Source: Runella aurantiaca (GTDB lineage: Bacteria; Bacteroidota; Bacteroidia; Cytophagales; Spirosomataceae). Taken from it: a DNA stretch of 64,000 nt. A model generated the notes under the pieces. The model saw only the letters and a list, made by a program, of their open reading frames with translations, searched no databases and was not told the origin of the DNA. Positions 16,660 through 26,203 of the stretch are shown one piece after another. The translations under genes were made by a program, and so were the position numbers. The stretch is from assembly GCF_003339505.1 (NCBI RefSeq), contig NZ_QPIW01000012.1, positions 1 through 64,000 on the forward strand, in the 5' to 3' direction. Positions within the stretch are counted from its first letter, which is position 1. Each line of letters begins with the position of its first letter.

Positions 16660-18144
16660 CTATATCAACTCCAAAATACGCTGCTCTGACACCGCGTAGC
16701 CAATCTTGGCTTTCAGCTCGCTAATGTGCACACGTTCTTGCTCCATGCTGTCGCGGTGACGAATGGTAACGGTATCGTCTTCCAAGGTCTGATAATCCAC
16801 CGCGATACAGAACGGCGTACCGATGAGGTCCTGACGGGTGTAGCGCTTACCGATGGCATCACGCTCTTCATAAAACACCCGAAACTCGCCACGGAGTGCT
16901 TTGACGATTTCTTCCGCTTTTTCGGGCAAACCGTCTTTTTTCACCAACGGGAAAATCGCCGCTTTGAAAGGAGCCAGCGCGGGATGCAGTTTTAACACGG
17001 TGCGCTCTTTCTGGGCATCGCCCTCTCCTACCGTTTCTTTGGTAAAGGCATTGCAGAATACCGCCAAAAACAGACGGTCGGCCCCTACCGACGTTTCGAC
17101 CACGTACGGGATGTAGTTTCCGAAAGGTTTGCCGTTTTCGTCGAGGTCATTATCAAAATACTGTTGTTTCTTTTTGGAAAACTCTTGGTGACTTTTTAAA
17201 TCATGATTAGTTCGTGAGTGAATCCCTTCCATTTCACGAAAACCAAACGGAAATTGGTATTCAATATCCACGGCAGCATTAGCATAAAAAGCCAATTTTT
17301 CATGATCATGAAATTTCAACTTCGCGGCAGGAAGTCCCACGGCTTGGTGAAATTTCAAACGCGTATCGCGCCATTTTTCGTACCATTCCATTTCGGTACC
17401 AGGGCGCACAAAAAACTGCATTTCCATTTGTTCAAACTCCCGCATCCGAAACGTAAACTGCCGCGCAACAATCTCATTCCGAAAGGCTTTTCCGATCTGG
17501 GCAATGCCAAACGGAATCTTCATCCGACCTGATTTCTGTACGTTCAGAAAGTTCACAAAAATCCCCTGCGCCGTTTCGGGACGCAGATAGATCAAATTGG
17601 AATCCTCTGCCACCGACCCTACCTGCGTGCTGAACATCAGGTTGAACTGACGTACTTCGGTCCAATTGGCAGTGCCTGAGACTTGACATTTAATTCCTTC
17701 GGCAATGATCAGTTCGCGGACGCCTTCGAGATTCTCATCCCCCAACAAACGACCCATTTCGTTCAACAGCGCCTGTGCTTTTTCAGGTTGTCCGTCGGCC
17801 GCGTATTGCTCCGCTTTGCCTTCCAGCAACTGATCGGCACGGTAGCGTTTTTTGGAATCTTTGTTGTCGATCATCGGGTCACTGAAACCGTCTACGTGTC
17901 CGGAAGCTTTCCACGTAAGCGGGTGCATGAAAATCGCGGCATCAATTCCGACTATATTGTCGTTGAGCTGCGTCATGGCTTTCCACCAGATATTTTTGAG
18001 GTTATTTTTCAGTTCTACGCCGTTTTGACCGTAGTCATAAACCGCCTGTAGACCGTCATAAATCTCAGAAGAAGGAAATACAAATCCGTATTCTTTGGCG
18101 TGCGCCACAATGTCCTGTAAAGAAGTAGCCGGTGCTTGACTCAT
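16660..18144 (-). CDS. glyS: Glycyl-tRNA synthetase, dimeric class II
   Basis: A 494-residue single-chain glycine-tRNA ligase of the alpha2 type used by Bacteroidota, charging tRNA-Gly in the cytoplasm. Visible class II elements are the RPETAQGIFVNF and FRNEI...RMREFEQ segments of motif 2, and a C-terminal anticodon-binding domain with YTRQDLIGTPFCIAVD. Length is normal. A TAATTTTG promoter box lies ~50 bp upstream. The gene is monocistronic. Confidence 0.95.
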   Translation of the reverse strand: MSQAPATSLQDIVAHAKEYGFVFPSSEIYDGLQAVYDYGQNGVELKNNLKNIWWKAMTQLNDNIVGIDAAIFMHPLTWKASGHVDGFSDPMIDNKDSKKRYRADQLLEGKAEQYAADGQPEKAQALLNEMGRLLGDENLEGVRELIIAEGIKCQVSGTANWTEVRQFNLMFSTQVGSVAEDSNLIYLRPETAQGIFVNFLNVQKSGRMKIPFGIAQIGKAFRNEIVARQFTFRMREFEQMEMQFFVRPGTEMEWYEKWRDTRLKFHQAVGLPAAKLKFHDHEKLAFYANAAVDIEYQFPFGFREMEGIHSRTNHDLKSHQEFSKKKQQYFDNDLDENGKPFGNYIPYVVETSVGADRLFLAVFCNAFTKETVGEGDAQKERTVLKLHPALAPFKAAIFPLVKKDGLPEKAEEIVKALRGEFRVFYEERDAIGKRYTRQDLIGTPFCIAVDYQTLEDDTVTIRHRDSMEQERVHISELKAKIGYAVSEQRILELI

Positions 18145-18192
18145 GGGTACGTTATTCGTTTGTTATCTATTGTTCAAGATGATATAAGCGCG

Positions 18193-18200
18193 CAAAATTA
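18193..18200 (-). promoter_or_regulatory. TAnnTTTG promoter box upstream of glyS
   Basis: Minus-strand TAATTTTG, 49 bp before the glyS start, matches the Bacteroidota -7 consensus TAnnTTTG. No clear TTTG -33 partner is seen. Confidence 0.35.
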
Positions 18201-18264
18201 GGGAATTTGTGACGTAATGATGCAATCTAAGTCAAAAAGCCGCTAGACAAGCTTCTAATTCTCT

Positions 18265-19239
18265 ATGCTAAAACGCCTTCTATACTTAATTCGCGATGAA
18301 TTTGGCCTTTCGCGCAGTCAGGCGCGGGGATTTTTGGTGGTTGCGGTCGTGATGGTTTTGTGCTGGTTTGGGCCATTGACCTACGACCGTTTTACGTCCG
18401 AAAAATCAACTGTCATTCCCGAAACTGATAGCCGAAAAGCCGACAGTTTGTTGGCTATTTTAGAAAAGATACAACCCGAAAAACCGTATTATTCCAAATC
18501 AAATGGGGCAGACTATTCTCAAAAAGACCGTGAAGAAAATCCAGAACGGCCGTTGTCGCTGTTTTATTTTGACCCTAATATCGCTTCTGTTACGCAATTT
18601 CAAGAGTTGGGAATGCCAAAATTCATTGCCGAAAGGATTATAAAATATCGCACCAAAGGCGGACAATTTCGCAAGAAAGAAGATTTACAGAGAATTTACG
18701 GCTTGGCTCCTGCTTTGTACGAACGTCTCGAACCCTATATCAACATTCCCGAAAAAAAACCGTTTGCTGCAACTACAAACCCACCCGTTCCTGAGCCAGC
18801 CTTTACCCCTGCGGCTCCTAAACCTGCGTTTACAAAACCTGCATTGACGACTTTCGACATCAATACGGCCGATACAAGTCAGTTGATTCGTTTGAAGGGG
18901 ATTGGCAGCAAACTCGCCGCCAGGATTGTGAAATTTCGGGATGGATTGGGTGGCTTTGCTTCTACGACGCAGTACACCGAAGTTTTCGGGCTGGATTCGT
19001 TGGCGTTGAGTGAGTTAAATCGTTTTGCGCAAGTACGTAGTTCGGTACAGAAAATCAGCATCAATACCGTTTCACCAGAAGAACTGGACCGACACCCTTA
19101 TCTTTCCAGACGCCAATCTGAAATCATCGTGCGATACCGTGAGCAGCATGGTTCTTACAAAACCCCTCAGGACTTATTGAATATCAAGATTTTGGACGAG
19201 AAGCTTGTCAATAAGATAGCGCCTTATTTGGCATTTTGA
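18265..19239 (+). CDS. Helix-hairpin-helix (ComEA-like) protein
   Basis: A 324-residue protein with an N-terminal membrane helix (ARGFLVVAVVMVLCWFGPL) after a short cytoplasmic start. Three helix-hairpin-helix units follow: ~100-160 (FQELGMPKFIAERIIKYRTKGG), ~200-250 (FDINTADTSQLIRLKGIGSKLA) and ~265-320 (SINTVSPEELDRHPYLSRRQ). A proline/alanine linker (PVPEPAFTPAAPKPAF) separates the first two. The architecture resembles ComEA-type DNA-binding proteins of competence, anchored facing the periplasm. DNA uptake is plausible but inferred. Confidence 0.85.
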   Translation: MLKRLLYLIRDEFGLSRSQARGFLVVAVVMVLCWFGPLTYDRFTSEKSTVIPETDSRKADSLLAILEKIQPEKPYYSKSNGADYSQKDREENPERPLSLFYFDPNIASVTQFQELGMPKFIAERIIKYRTKGGQFRKKEDLQRIYGLAPALYERLEPYINIPEKKPFAATTNPPVPEPAFTPAAPKPAFTKPALTTFDINTADTSQLIRLKGIGSKLAARIVKFRDGLGGFASTTQYTEVFGLDSLALSELNRFAQVRSSVQKISINTVSPEELDRHPYLSRRQSEIIVRYREQHGSYKTPQDLLNIKILDEKLVNKIAPYLAF

Positions 19240-19249
19240 CAAAAAAAAT

Positions 19250-19320
19250 CACGCAAAGTCGCGAAAGAGTGGTCCGTCGCTGGGGCAAAGTTTTTCTCTG
19301 CATCTCCGCGTCTTTGCGTG
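19250..19320. repeat. Intergenic inverted repeat (cacgcaaag family)
   Basis: Arms of 14 bp with one mismatch (19250-19263 cacgcaaagtcgcg and 19307-19320 cgcgtctttgcgtg), filling most of the gap between two convergent genes. The wording is that of dispersed cacgcaaagacgcgg-type intergenic repeats seen in varied bacteria. It may double as a terminator. Confidence 0.55.
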
Positions 19321-19343
19321 AGTATACTTTCAGGAGTTAATTC

Positions 19344-20315
19344 CTAGAACTGACGGTGATTTGACTCTTCGTAGAGGCGCTCTTCTGGCAAGTTTCTGAA
19401 GTAATCGTACGTAATTCTTAAACCTTCTTCGCGGGACACTTTCGGCTCCCAACCCAACACCTTTCTTGCCAACGTAATATCTGGCTGACGTTGTTTTGGA
19501 TCATCTTGCGGAAGCGGCTTGTAGATAACTTTCTGCGAAGTTCCCGTCAATTTGATGATTTCTTCGGCAAACTGCCCGATGGTAATCTCGGCAGGGTTAC
19601 CTACATTGACCGGCATGGGGTGGTCGCTCAAGAGCAAACGATAAATCCCTTCCACCAAATCATCGACGTAGCAGAAAGAGCGCGTTTGCGAACCATCACC
19701 AAAAACGGTTAAATCTTCACCGCGCAAAGCCTGACCGATAAACGCAGGCAATACCCGCCCGTCGTTTAGGCGCATACGAGGGCCGTAAGTATTAAAAATC
19801 CGCACGATACGCGTTTCTACGCCGTGATGACGGTGGTAGGCCATCGTTATGGCTTCCTGAAAACGCTTCGCTTCATCGTAACAACCACGCAATCCGACGG
19901 GATTAACGTGGCCCCAATATTCTTCATTTTGGGGGTGAACCAACGGGTCGCCGTATACTTCTGAAGTTGAGGCAACCAAGATACGAGCACCTTTTGCTTT
20001 GGCCAGACCAAGGCAATTGTGTGTACCCAGCGAGCCTACTTTAAGGGTTTGAATCGGGATTTTTAAATAATCAATCGGGCTTGCCGGAGAGGCAAAATTG
20101 AGAATATAATCCAAGTCACCATCAATCACGATGTGCTTAGAAACATCATGATGAATGAATTCAAAATGAGGATTTGAACGCAAATGCTCGATATTGCGCA
20201 AATCGCCCGTGACGAGATTATCCATCCCGATGACATAATAGCCTTCCTTAATAAAACGGTCGGAAAGGTGTGACCCCAGAAATCCTGCTGCGCCGGTGAT
20301 TAAAACTCTTTTCAT
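19344..20315 (-). CDS. uxs: UDP-glucuronate decarboxylase (UDP-xylose synthase)
   Basis: A 323-residue extended SDR converting UDP-glucuronate to UDP-xylose. Features are the [10 protein letters not shown] Rossmann loop (7-16), Thr117/Ser118/Glu119 (STSEVYG), the Tyr146/Lys150 pair (YDEAKR), and the [16 protein letters not shown] segment characteristic of UXS and its ArnA-like relatives. The enzyme that makes its substrate, ugd, lies just upstream on the same strand, separated by a gene fragment. The pair would supply UDP-xylose for surface polysaccharide. Confidence 0.9.
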   Translation of the reverse strand: MKRVLITGAAGFLGSHLSDRFIKEGYYVIGMDNLVTGDLRNIEHLRSNPHFEFIHHDVSKHIVIDGDLDYILNFASPASPIDYLKIPIQTLKVGSLGTHNCLGLAKAKGARILVASTSEVYGDPLVHPQNEEYWGHVNPVGLRGCYDEAKRFQEAITMAYHRHHGVETRIVRIFNTYGPRMRLNDGRVLPAFIGQALRGEDLTVFGDGSQTRSFCYVDDLVEGIYRLLLSDHPMPVNVGNPAEITIGQFAEEIIKLTGTSQKVIYKPLPQDDPKQRQPDITLARKVLGWEPKVSREEGLRITYDYFRNLPEERLYEESNHRQF

Positions 20316-20565
20316 TTATCAGTAAACATTTATCATTTAACAATTTTACCAGAACCACATCAAAAACATTTTGATAGGGTTTATTCGGGTGGTTTATAAG
20401 AATTGAGAACAGGATTTTAGCTAGTTCATCAGCATCGTTATAAATACTTTCAAAAGCCTTTTGCTCAATATAGCCCGTATCTTTCAGTAAAGAAAGCCAA
20501 TATTTCGTTTCTAGACATTCCTTGTAAGCAATCGACATTTTAGCAGAAAAATCTGATTTTGCCAT
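20248..20565 (-). pseudogene. Four-helix-bundle (23S rRNA-IVP-like) protein, truncated
   Basis: A 105-codon frame beginning MAKSDFSAKMSIAYKECLE, then TKYWLSLLKDTGYIEQ and NDADELAKILFSIL. This is the C-terminal half of the ~120-residue four-helix-bundle family. The N-terminal helices, with the usual RSGTSIGANVEEA stretch, are missing: an in-frame stop sits directly upstream and ugd ends 28 bp away. The tail beyond about residue 60 does not look like the family and runs 68 bp into uxs. I read it as a decayed gene whose true remnant spans ~20330-20565. Confidence 0.6.
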
Positions 20566-20593
20566 TTAAATGCTCAATATTAACTGGTCAATG

Positions 20594-21910
20594 TTAAATG
20601 CCAACCGTTTCTCTTCCAATGGAATAATACGTAAATCCAAGTTCTTTCATTTGGTCGAGTTCATACACATTACGACCGTCAAAAATTACTTTACTCTTCA
20701 TCAGCAACGCCATTTTTTCAAATTCTGGCGTACGGAACTGCGGCCATTCCGTAAATATCATCAACGCGTCGGCCTCATCCAAAGCAGCGTAGGGCGTATG
20801 TGCGTACGTGATTTTGTTGCCCAACACGTAGTTGCGCACATTTTCCATTCCTTCAGGGTCGTATGCAATCACTTTGGCGCCCTGTTCGAGCAATATACTG
20901 ATGTTTTCTAATGCCGGTGCTTCACGAATATCGTCGGTATATGGCTTAAATGACAATCCCCACACCGCAATGGTTTTGCCCGTCAAATCTCCGTCAAAAT
21001 GTTTTTTTACCAGAGGAATCATTTTGGTTTTTTGCGCCTCGTTGACTTCCATTACTGATTTCAACACTTTGAAATCGTAATTGTATTCCTCCGACGTTTT
21101 GGCCAAAGCCTGAACATCTTTCGGGAAGCAGCTTCCGCCGTACCCGATACCCGCAAACAGAAAACGTTTTCCGATGCGGCTATCCGTTCCGATTCCTTTA
21201 CGAACATTGTCTACATCGGCACCCGCCAATTCACAAAGGTTCGCAATTTCGTTCATAAACGTAATCTTCATCGCCAAGAAAGAATTGGCCGCGTACTTGG
21301 TCATTTCTGCCGAGCGCTCATCCATAAAAATAACGGGGTTGCCCTGACGTACCAGCGGTGCATACAGTTTTTCCATTACTTTTTTAGCTCTTTCCGAACG
21401 CGTTCCTACTACCACCCGGTCGGGCTTCATGAAATCCTCCACCGCTACTCCTTCTCTCAGGAACTCAGGATTGGAAACCACATCAAACTCTACTTTTGCA
21501 TTTTTGGCAATGGCGGCACTTACTTTTTCTGCGGTGCCGACGGGTACGGTACTTTTATCAACGATAACCGCATATTCTTCCATGATTTTTCCCAAATCAT
21601 CGGCTACCTTCAAAATATATTTTAAATCGGCCGAGCCATCTTCACCGGGAGGCGTAGGCAATGCCAGAAAAATAACCTGCGCATCTTTGATTCCTTCAAC
21701 CAGATTGGTTGTAAACTTCAACCGGCCTTCTGCCACGTTGCGATGGAAAAGCACGTCCAACCCGGGTTCATAAATCGGAATAATTCCGTTGTTCAGCTTT
21801 TCAACTTTTTTAATATCAATATCAACACAAGTCACTTGAATCCCTGTTTCCGAAAAACAAGTTCCCGTTACAAGTCCTACATATCCGGTTCCTACTACTG
21901 CTATTTTCAT
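20594..21910 (-). CDS. ugd: UDP-glucose 6-dehydrogenase
   Basis: A 438-residue enzyme oxidising UDP-glucose to UDP-glucuronate with two NAD. It shows the N-terminal GTGYVGLVTG Rossmann loop, the catalytic-Cys segment GYGGSCFPKDVQAL, and the C-terminal UDP-binding domain (WGLSFKPYTDDIREAPA). It is immediately upstream of uxs with only a small gene fragment between, so together they form UDP-glucose to UDP-xylose. Length and motifs are complete. Confidence 0.95.
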   Translation of the reverse strand: MKIAVVGTGYVGLVTGTCFSETGIQVTCVDIDIKKVEKLNNGIIPIYEPGLDVLFHRNVAEGRLKFTTNLVEGIKDAQVIFLALPTPPGEDGSADLKYILKVADDLGKIMEEYAVIVDKSTVPVGTAEKVSAAIAKNAKVEFDVVSNPEFLREGVAVEDFMKPDRVVVGTRSERAKKVMEKLYAPLVRQGNPVIFMDERSAEMTKYAANSFLAMKITFMNEIANLCELAGADVDNVRKGIGTDSRIGKRFLFAGIGYGGSCFPKDVQALAKTSEEYNYDFKVLKSVMEVNEAQKTKMIPLVKKHFDGDLTGKTIAVWGLSFKPYTDDIREAPALENISILLEQGAKVIAYDPEGMENVRNYVLGNKITYAHTPYAALDEADALMIFTEWPQFRTPEFEKMALLMKSKVIFDGRNVYELDQMKELGFTYYSIGRETVGI

Positions 21911-22309
21911 AAATCGCTGTTTGTTGGTTGTTATTTTATTCCGCTTTGGAATTCTATAAATTTAAGAAATCTAAAAATTGTATTTTTTTTAGCTTATAAA
22001 ATCGCCTCAAAATTAGAAGAATTTTGGCAATCCCTCTAAATCAAACGCATATTTGTCTATGCATCATTGATTTTACGGCAAACACCCAATTTTTTCAAGA
22101 AATAATATTACCTAAAAATTCGTTGTTAAGACAAATTTTATCTAGCTTTTTACTCCTTGCTTCCAAATACCTTTGAACCGTTATTCAATCCACACCAAAT
22201 TCAAAATAGCGCCTTCTAACCAAATGAGCAACGGTTGTTGGCATAATCATTGACTAAGCATACATTAGAGAAACGGAATCAACAACTATACCTTTCACTT
22301 GTTACGACT
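21911..22309 (+). promoter_or_regulatory. Intergenic region with promoter box for the acyl-CoA dehydrogenase
   Basis: This ~400-bp gap separates divergent ugd and the acyl-CoA dehydrogenase gene. It is AT-rich and holds a perfect TAnnTTTG box (TACCTTTG, 22168-22175) facing the dehydrogenase gene, which would give a leader of about 130 nt. I found no coding sequence, hairpin or riboswitch-like structure in it. Confidence 0.4.
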
Positions 22310-23449
22310 ATGATGGCAGAAATTGCAGAAAACCAAGAATTGATTGCACAGTCAGTCCGCGATTTTGCAGCGCGTCTGATTCAACCTCACGTTAGAGATT
22401 GGGACGAAAGTCAGTATTTTCCCGTCGAAATTTTTCATCAGCTTGGAGCATTGGGCGTGATGGGCATATTGGTTCCTGAGTCTTACGGTGGCGCAGGATT
22501 GGGCTATCGCGAATACATAACCGCCATTGTTGAATTGAGCAAAGTTGACCCTTCCATCGGTCTTTCGATGGCCGCCCATAACTCGCTGTGCACCAATCAC
22601 ATTTTAATGTTTGGCAACGAAACCCAAAAGCAGAACTACCTTCCAAAACTTGCGTCGGGCGAGTGGATTGGCGCATGGGGCTTGACCGAACCCAACACGG
22701 GCTCCGATGCTGGAAATATGCGAACCGTTGCCGTCAAAGACGGAGAATATTGGGTCTTGAATGGCGCTAAGAACTTCATTACCCACGGCAAAAGCGGCAA
22801 TGTAGCCGTCGTGATTGCGCGGACGGGTGCGCCAGGCGATAAACGGGGAGCGACGGCTTTTATCATCGAACGAAATACCCCCGGATTTTCGGCGGGGAAA
22901 AAAGAAGATAAACTCGGTATGAGGGCTTCCGAAACGGCAGAACTGATTTTTCAGGATTGTCGGATTCACGAAAGTCAGGTGTTGGGGGAAGTGGGAGAAG
23001 GGTTTATTCAATCACTGAAAATATTGGACGGTGGACGCATTTCCATTGCCGCTTTGAGTCTAGGAACCGCCATCGGTGCCTACGAAGCTGCTTTGGCGTA
23101 TTCCAAAGAACGCCATCAGTTTGGAAAAGCGATTTCGCAGTTTCAGGCCATTGCGTTTAAATTGGCCGATATGTTCACCGAAATTGAAGCCGCTAAATTA
23201 CTGGTTTATGACGCTGCCGATCGCAAAGACCGGGGCGAAACCGTTACACTACAAAGTGCAACGGCCAAATATTACGCTTCTGAAGTATCAGTACGCGTAG
23301 CCAATGAAGCAGTGCAGATTTTCGGCGGATACGGTTTTACGAAGGATTATCCCGTAGAGAAATTTTACCGCGACTGCAAACTGTGCACCATCGGCGAAGG
23401 AACGAGCGAAATTCAGAAACTGGTTATTTCAAGAGAAATTTTGAAATAA
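22310..23449 (+). CDS. Acyl-CoA dehydrogenase
   Basis: A ~379-residue FAD enzyme of the short/medium-chain acyl-CoA dehydrogenase family, introducing the alpha-beta double bond in acyl-CoA during fatty-acid or branched-chain amino-acid breakdown. Signatures are WGLTEPNTGSDAGN, KNFITHGKSG, QFGKAISQFQ, and the C-terminal IFGGYGFTKDYPVEKFYRD with the catalytic base in GEGTSEI. I start it at ATG 22310 (MMAEIAENQ). The frame extends to a TTG at 22250, but that extension lacks family similarity. Confidence 0.9.
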   Translation: MMAEIAENQELIAQSVRDFAARLIQPHVRDWDESQYFPVEIFHQLGALGVMGILVPESYGGAGLGYREYITAIVELSKVDPSIGLSMAAHNSLCTNHILMFGNETQKQNYLPKLASGEWIGAWGLTEPNTGSDAGNMRTVAVKDGEYWVLNGAKNFITHGKSGNVAVVIARTGAPGDKRGATAFIIERNTPGFSAGKKEDKLGMRASETAELIFQDCRIHESQVLGEVGEGFIQSLKILDGGRISIAALSLGTAIGAYEAALAYSKERHQFGKAISQFQAIAFKLADMFTEIEAAKLLVYDAADRKDRGETVTLQSATAKYYASEVSVRVANEAVQIFGGYGFTKDYPVEKFYRDCKLCTIGEGTSEIQKLVISREILK

Positions 23450-23454
23450 CATCC

Positions 23455-23560
23455 GTAGGGGCAGGCCCGCGGCGGACCGCTTGCGTCTGCCCCTACCGCG
23501 TTGGTAGGGATAGCACCTCTGTTCCAAATAAAAAAGGGCAGACGTAAAGCCTGCCCCTAC
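23455..23560. repeat. GTAGGGGCAGG intergenic repeat cluster
   Basis: Between convergent acyl-CoA dehydrogenase and recA genes. Arms gtaggggcaggc (23455-23466) and gtctgcccctac (23485-23496) form one hairpin; gggcag (23536) and ctgccc (23551) form another. The word gcctgcccctac recurs at 23549-23560. These look like copies of a dispersed palindromic intergenic element, arranged head to head, that may also stop transcription. Confidence 0.6.
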
Positions 23561-23576
23561 CATTAATTTAAAAACC

Positions 23577-24635
23577 TTACTCAGGTTTTCCGTCATCGGC
23601 GATGTTTGGCTCAAGAGTATCGACGAGCGCATTTTCATCTTCGTTGACTTTGGCCCGGATTTTGGCTTCCAGTTCTTCCGTCAATTCAGGATTGTCTTTC
23701 AGCAATTGTTTTACAGCATCACGGCCTTGCGACAAGCGGTTGCCGTCGTAGCTGAACCATGAACCTGATTTTTTAACAATCTCCAACTCCACCGCCAAGT
23801 CGATGATTTCACCCACTTTGGAGATACCTTCTCCGTACATGATGTCAAACTCAATCACTTTAAACGGCGGTGCCAATTTATTTTTCACCACTTTCACTTT
23901 GGTACGGTTACCCGTGATGTTGTCAGCACTTTCCTTGATTTGACCGATACGACGAATATCCAAACGAACCGACGCGTAATATTTTAGGGCGTTACCACCC
24001 GTGGTGGTTTCGGGACTACCAAACATAACGCCGATTTTATCGCGCAACTGGTTGATAAAGATACAGCAGCAGTTGGTCCGGTTGATTACCCCCGTCAATT
24101 TACGCAAAGCCTGCGACATCAAACGGGCCTGTAAACCCATCTTGCTGTCACCCATTTCACCTTCAATTTCTGCCTTTGGTACAAGGGCCGCCACGGAGTC
24201 AATCACGATGATGTCAATGGCCCCCGAAGAAATTAAATGTTCGGCAATTTCGAGCGCTTGCTCCCCGTTATCAGGCTGTGAAATCAATAAATTTTGGGTA
24301 TCAATCCCTAATTTTTGGGCATAACTGCGGTCAAAAGCGTGCTCGGCATCAATAAAGGCGGCCAATCCGCCTGCTTTCTGCGCTTCGGCAATGCAGTGCA
24401 TGGCAAGGGTCGTCTTTCCTGATGACTCAGGACCATAGATTTCCACGACCCGGCCGCGTGGCAATCCGCCAATTCCTAACGCTAAGTCCAACCCAACGGA
24501 ACCCGTTGAAATGACTTCTACGTCCATTACTTTTTTGTCACTCAGACGCATGACTGTGCCTTTTCCGTAGGCTTTATCTAGCTTCTCAAGTGTTGTTTGC
24601 AAGGCTTTAAATTTCTGTTCTTTGTTGTCTGCCAT
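23577..24635 (-). CDS. recA: Recombinase A
   Basis: A 352-residue RecA. Walker [10 protein letters not shown] (68-76), the Walker B segment [10 protein letters not shown], the L2-type loop [20 protein letters not shown], and the acidic C-terminal tail are all present. RecA forms filaments on single-stranded DNA for recombination and SOS signalling. No LexA-like operator was recognised upstream. The gene appears monocistronic and complete. Confidence 0.97.
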   Translation of the reverse strand: MADNKEQKFKALQTTLEKLDKAYGKGTVMRLSDKKVMDVEVISTGSVGLDLALGIGGLPRGRVVEIYGPESSGKTTLAMHCIAEAQKAGGLAAFIDAEHAFDRSYAQKLGIDTQNLLISQPDNGEQALEIAEHLISSGAIDIIVIDSVAALVPKAEIEGEMGDSKMGLQARLMSQALRKLTGVINRTNCCCIFINQLRDKIGVMFGSPETTTGGNALKYYASVRLDIRRIGQIKESADNITGNRTKVKVVKNKLAPPFKVIEFDIMYGEGISKVGEIIDLAVELEIVKKSGSWFSYDGNRLSQGRDAVKQLLKDNPELTEELEAKIRAKVNEDENALVDTLEPNIADDGKPE

Positions 24636-24964
24636 TGGATTAAATTGTTGCTTTACAGCTAATTATAAATGTTAAAATTATCGAAATTTTGCTGCCTTGA
24701 GCAGCCACCTTTATAGAAGTAAAATTACGGCTTTTCTGTGACATTACAAACTCTTTTTTTGAACAAAATCCACCCGTTTCTGTCTTTATTGGAACAATAA
24801 AAATAAGGGCAAAAATTCTGTACATCAACGGTACTATTGGACGGTAATTGCGGTCAACGTCACGAGTATTCTTGGAAAATTTGGGTTATTTAACGTACCT
24901 TTGCGGCTGGAAACACAAGCAAGTTCTTTTCCTTGCTGCTTATTTGCACAAATTTCAAGACTGA
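24636..24964 (+). promoter_or_regulatory. recA-nusB divergent intergenic region with nusB promoter
   Basis: A 329-bp gap between divergent genes. Facing nusB, TTGG at 24872-24875 and a perfect TACCTTTG box at 24896-24903 are 20 bp apart, fitting the Bacteroidota -33/-7 promoter and a start site about 55 bp before nusB. No convincing box was found for recA, and no coding sequence was seen. Confidence 0.5.
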
Positions 24965-26137
24965 ATGTTAAGTCGAAGACACCTGCGCGTAAAGGTGCTG
25001 CAATCCCTTTACGCTCTGCAAGCTGCCCGCGAGGCAGACTATCTATTGGCGGTAGATTTCATCACGGAATCTTTCAAGCCAGACCTCAATTCCATGACAC
25101 CCCAAGACCCCTTGAAGTTGGAAGGAATGAGAAAAATGACCACTCTTTTGCTGGAGGAAAATTATCGCAAAGGGGAAATCCCACACGATGATGATACCCC
25201 ACCCACGGCTTTGGTCACGGCCAAAAATGCCCTCCGGTATTACCAAGATTTGTTCAAAAAAGACAAGCAACGCATCGCTCGGCAACTGACGCCCGAAGTG
25301 GAGGCCATCTACAACACGTACCTGCTCCTTTTACAGCTTTTCATTGAATTTGGCTCGCTATCTCAAGCTGAACGCGAACGCCAGTACGACGATCCAGACA
25401 ACAAACCGCTCTCAAAAATTGCGGGTTTTGATACCAACCGAGTCGTGGTTGCGCTGAGTGAGAGCAAAACCTTGGAAAATGAGTTTATTCGTCGCGGAAT
25501 CACGTGGGGGCAAGAAACCACTGGACTTGTACGTACGCTGTTCAGGGATGTTTTTCGGAACGACGATGCCTATCGGGCCTATTGTGAAACCAAAGAACAC
25601 ACCGCCGAAGAAGACCTGCAACTCATTCTGAATGCGCTCAAAGATGTGGTTCTGAAAAATGAGGATGTTGTTAGCTTTTTTGAACTCAAAGACCTGTACT
25701 GGAGCGAAAACGGCGACCTTGCCCGTAAAATGGCCAACAAAACATTCAAATCAACCATCGAAGACAGCGGGCTTCAGCTCACTCCTTTGACCGATGATTG
25801 GGAAGAAGATCGCTTTTTTATGGAAGAATTGTTTGAGCAAACCACCACCCGAAACGACGAAATCGAGCAAATCATTGCCGAGCCACTCAAAAACTGGGAT
25901 TTAGACCGTTTGGCCCCGATGGATTATTTAATCCTGAAAATGAGTGTTTCCGAGATGATGTCTTTTCCCGGAATCCCCGTCAAGGTGACAATAAACGAAG
26001 CAATTGAAATGGCCAAAGAATATAGTACGCCAAAAAGTGGTAAATTTGTAAATGGAATCTTAGATACCCTTTCAAAAACGCTGATCAAAGAAGGCAAAAT
26101 CCGAAAAAGCGGAAGGGGATTGTTGGATAATAAATAA
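24965..26137 (+). CDS. nusB: Transcription antitermination factor NusB, long form
   Basis: A 390-residue protein. The C-terminal ~140 residues carry the NusB fold (WDLDRLAPMDYLILKMSVSEM, VKVTINEAIEMAKEYSTPKSGKFVNGILD), which binds boxA RNA with NusE in rRNA antitermination. The start RRHLRVKVLQSLYALQAA is also NusB-like, but ~230 helical residues are inserted after it. Bacterial NusB is typically ~140 residues; the expanded form is common in Bacteroidota. It heads the nusB-ytxH-DUF1573-yajC-ybbR-coaE operon. Confidence 0.92.
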   Translation: MLSRRHLRVKVLQSLYALQAAREADYLLAVDFITESFKPDLNSMTPQDPLKLEGMRKMTTLLLEENYRKGEIPHDDDTPPTALVTAKNALRYYQDLFKKDKQRIARQLTPEVEAIYNTYLLLLQLFIEFGSLSQAERERQYDDPDNKPLSKIAGFDTNRVVVALSESKTLENEFIRRGITWGQETTGLVRTLFRDVFRNDDAYRAYCETKEHTAEEDLQLILNALKDVVLKNEDVVSFFELKDLYWSENGDLARKMANKTFKSTIEDSGLQLTPLTDDWEEDRFFMEELFEQTTTRNDEIEQIIAEPLKNWDLDRLAPMDYLILKMSVSEMMSFPGIPVKVTINEAIEMAKEYSTPKSGKFVNGILDTLSKTLIKEGKIRKSGRGLLDNK

Positions 26138-26203
26138 ATCCGAGTTGACTGTAGGTATTTACTGCCCGCACAATCACTGAAAACAATAAACATTTAAAAC
26201 AAC

